Made by a program: the position numbers and the translations under genes. Under the pieces are notes generated by a model, which was given only the letters and a program-made list of their open reading frames with translations, ran no database searches and was not told where the DNA came from. DNA of 6,686 bases from contig CAXHFH010000115.1 in NCBI GenBank assembly GCA_964015995.1, positions 1 through 6,686 on the forward strand. Reading direction: 5' to 3'. Below are positions 6,642 through 6,686 of this stretch, piece by piece; position 1 is the stretch's first letter; the number at the start of each line of letters is the position of its first letter. The stretch is from UBA1672 sp964015995 (GTDB lineage Bacteria > Pseudomonadota > Alphaproteobacteria > Micavibrionales > Micavibrionaceae).

Positions 6642-6686
6642 CTGTCTCTTATACACATCTCCGAGCCCACGAGACGTCTGAGTATC
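6642..6686 (+). other. Nextera sequencing adapter left on the contig end (not genomic)
   Basis: 6642-6660 is CTGTCTCTTATACACATCT, the 19-bp synthetic Tn5 mosaic end. 6661-6675 is CCGAGCCCACGAGAC, the i7-side Nextera adapter that directly follows it in libraries. 6676-6683 (GTCTGAGT) has the 8-nt length of an i7 index, and 6684-6686 (ATC) is the start of the P7 sequence. The order and spacing are exactly those of read-through into the adapter. The smc reading frame stops matching its family exactly here. Natural Tn5 (IS50) ends differ from the mosaic end, so this is not a biological insertion. Confidence 0.97.

Noticed and set aside
6642..6660. Tn5/IS50-like transposon end
   Set aside because: It is the synthetic mosaic end, not either natural IS50 end, and is followed by adapter, index-length and P7 bases.

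Overview
The window is a contig end from an alphaproteobacterium. All genes read on the minus strand, so the order of transcription runs from right to left: smc (5' end missing), an AtpI-like gene, atpB (a), atpE (c), atpF' (b'), atpF (b), then proA (3' end beyond the left edge). The evidence for Alphaproteobacteria is a self-contained F0 cluster of the I-a-c-b'-b type without F1 genes, a split b/b' pair, a subunit a with the His/Glu arrangement known from mitochondria, and an SMC hinge of alphaproteobacterial type. The DNA is moderately AT-rich by eye. I cannot place it to order; a non-rhizobial, lower-GC lineage is likely.

Layout: 1-884 is proA, encoding gamma-glutamyl phosphate reductase (proline synthesis). 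921-2291 and 2357-3103 encode the membrane sector of the H+-ATP synthase, with short gaps (12, 27 and 65 nt) and a good ribosome binding site before each gene. The c gene has a U/A-rich leader that looks like a translation enhancer. The 90-nt gap 3104-3193 carries the best promoter candidate, which would start a transcript at atpB. 3194-3499 is the AtpI-like assembly or ion-handling protein. It sits 2 nt after the smc stop and so is probably co-transcribed with smc. 3502-6641 is most of smc, the ATPase of the chromosome-organising condensin. No gap between genes exceeds 90 nt.

The last 45 bases (6642-6686) are not genomic. They are a Nextera library adapter: the synthetic Tn5 mosaic end, the i7-side adapter, an 8-nt index and the first bases of P7. 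The apparent truncation of smc is therefore a sequencing artefact and says nothing about the organism.

I see no undescribed system. The region is housekeeping. The points most worth a second look are the adapter, an unusual proline placement in the c subunit, a secreted-type N-terminus on b', and the joining of smc, F0 genes and proA in one direction.
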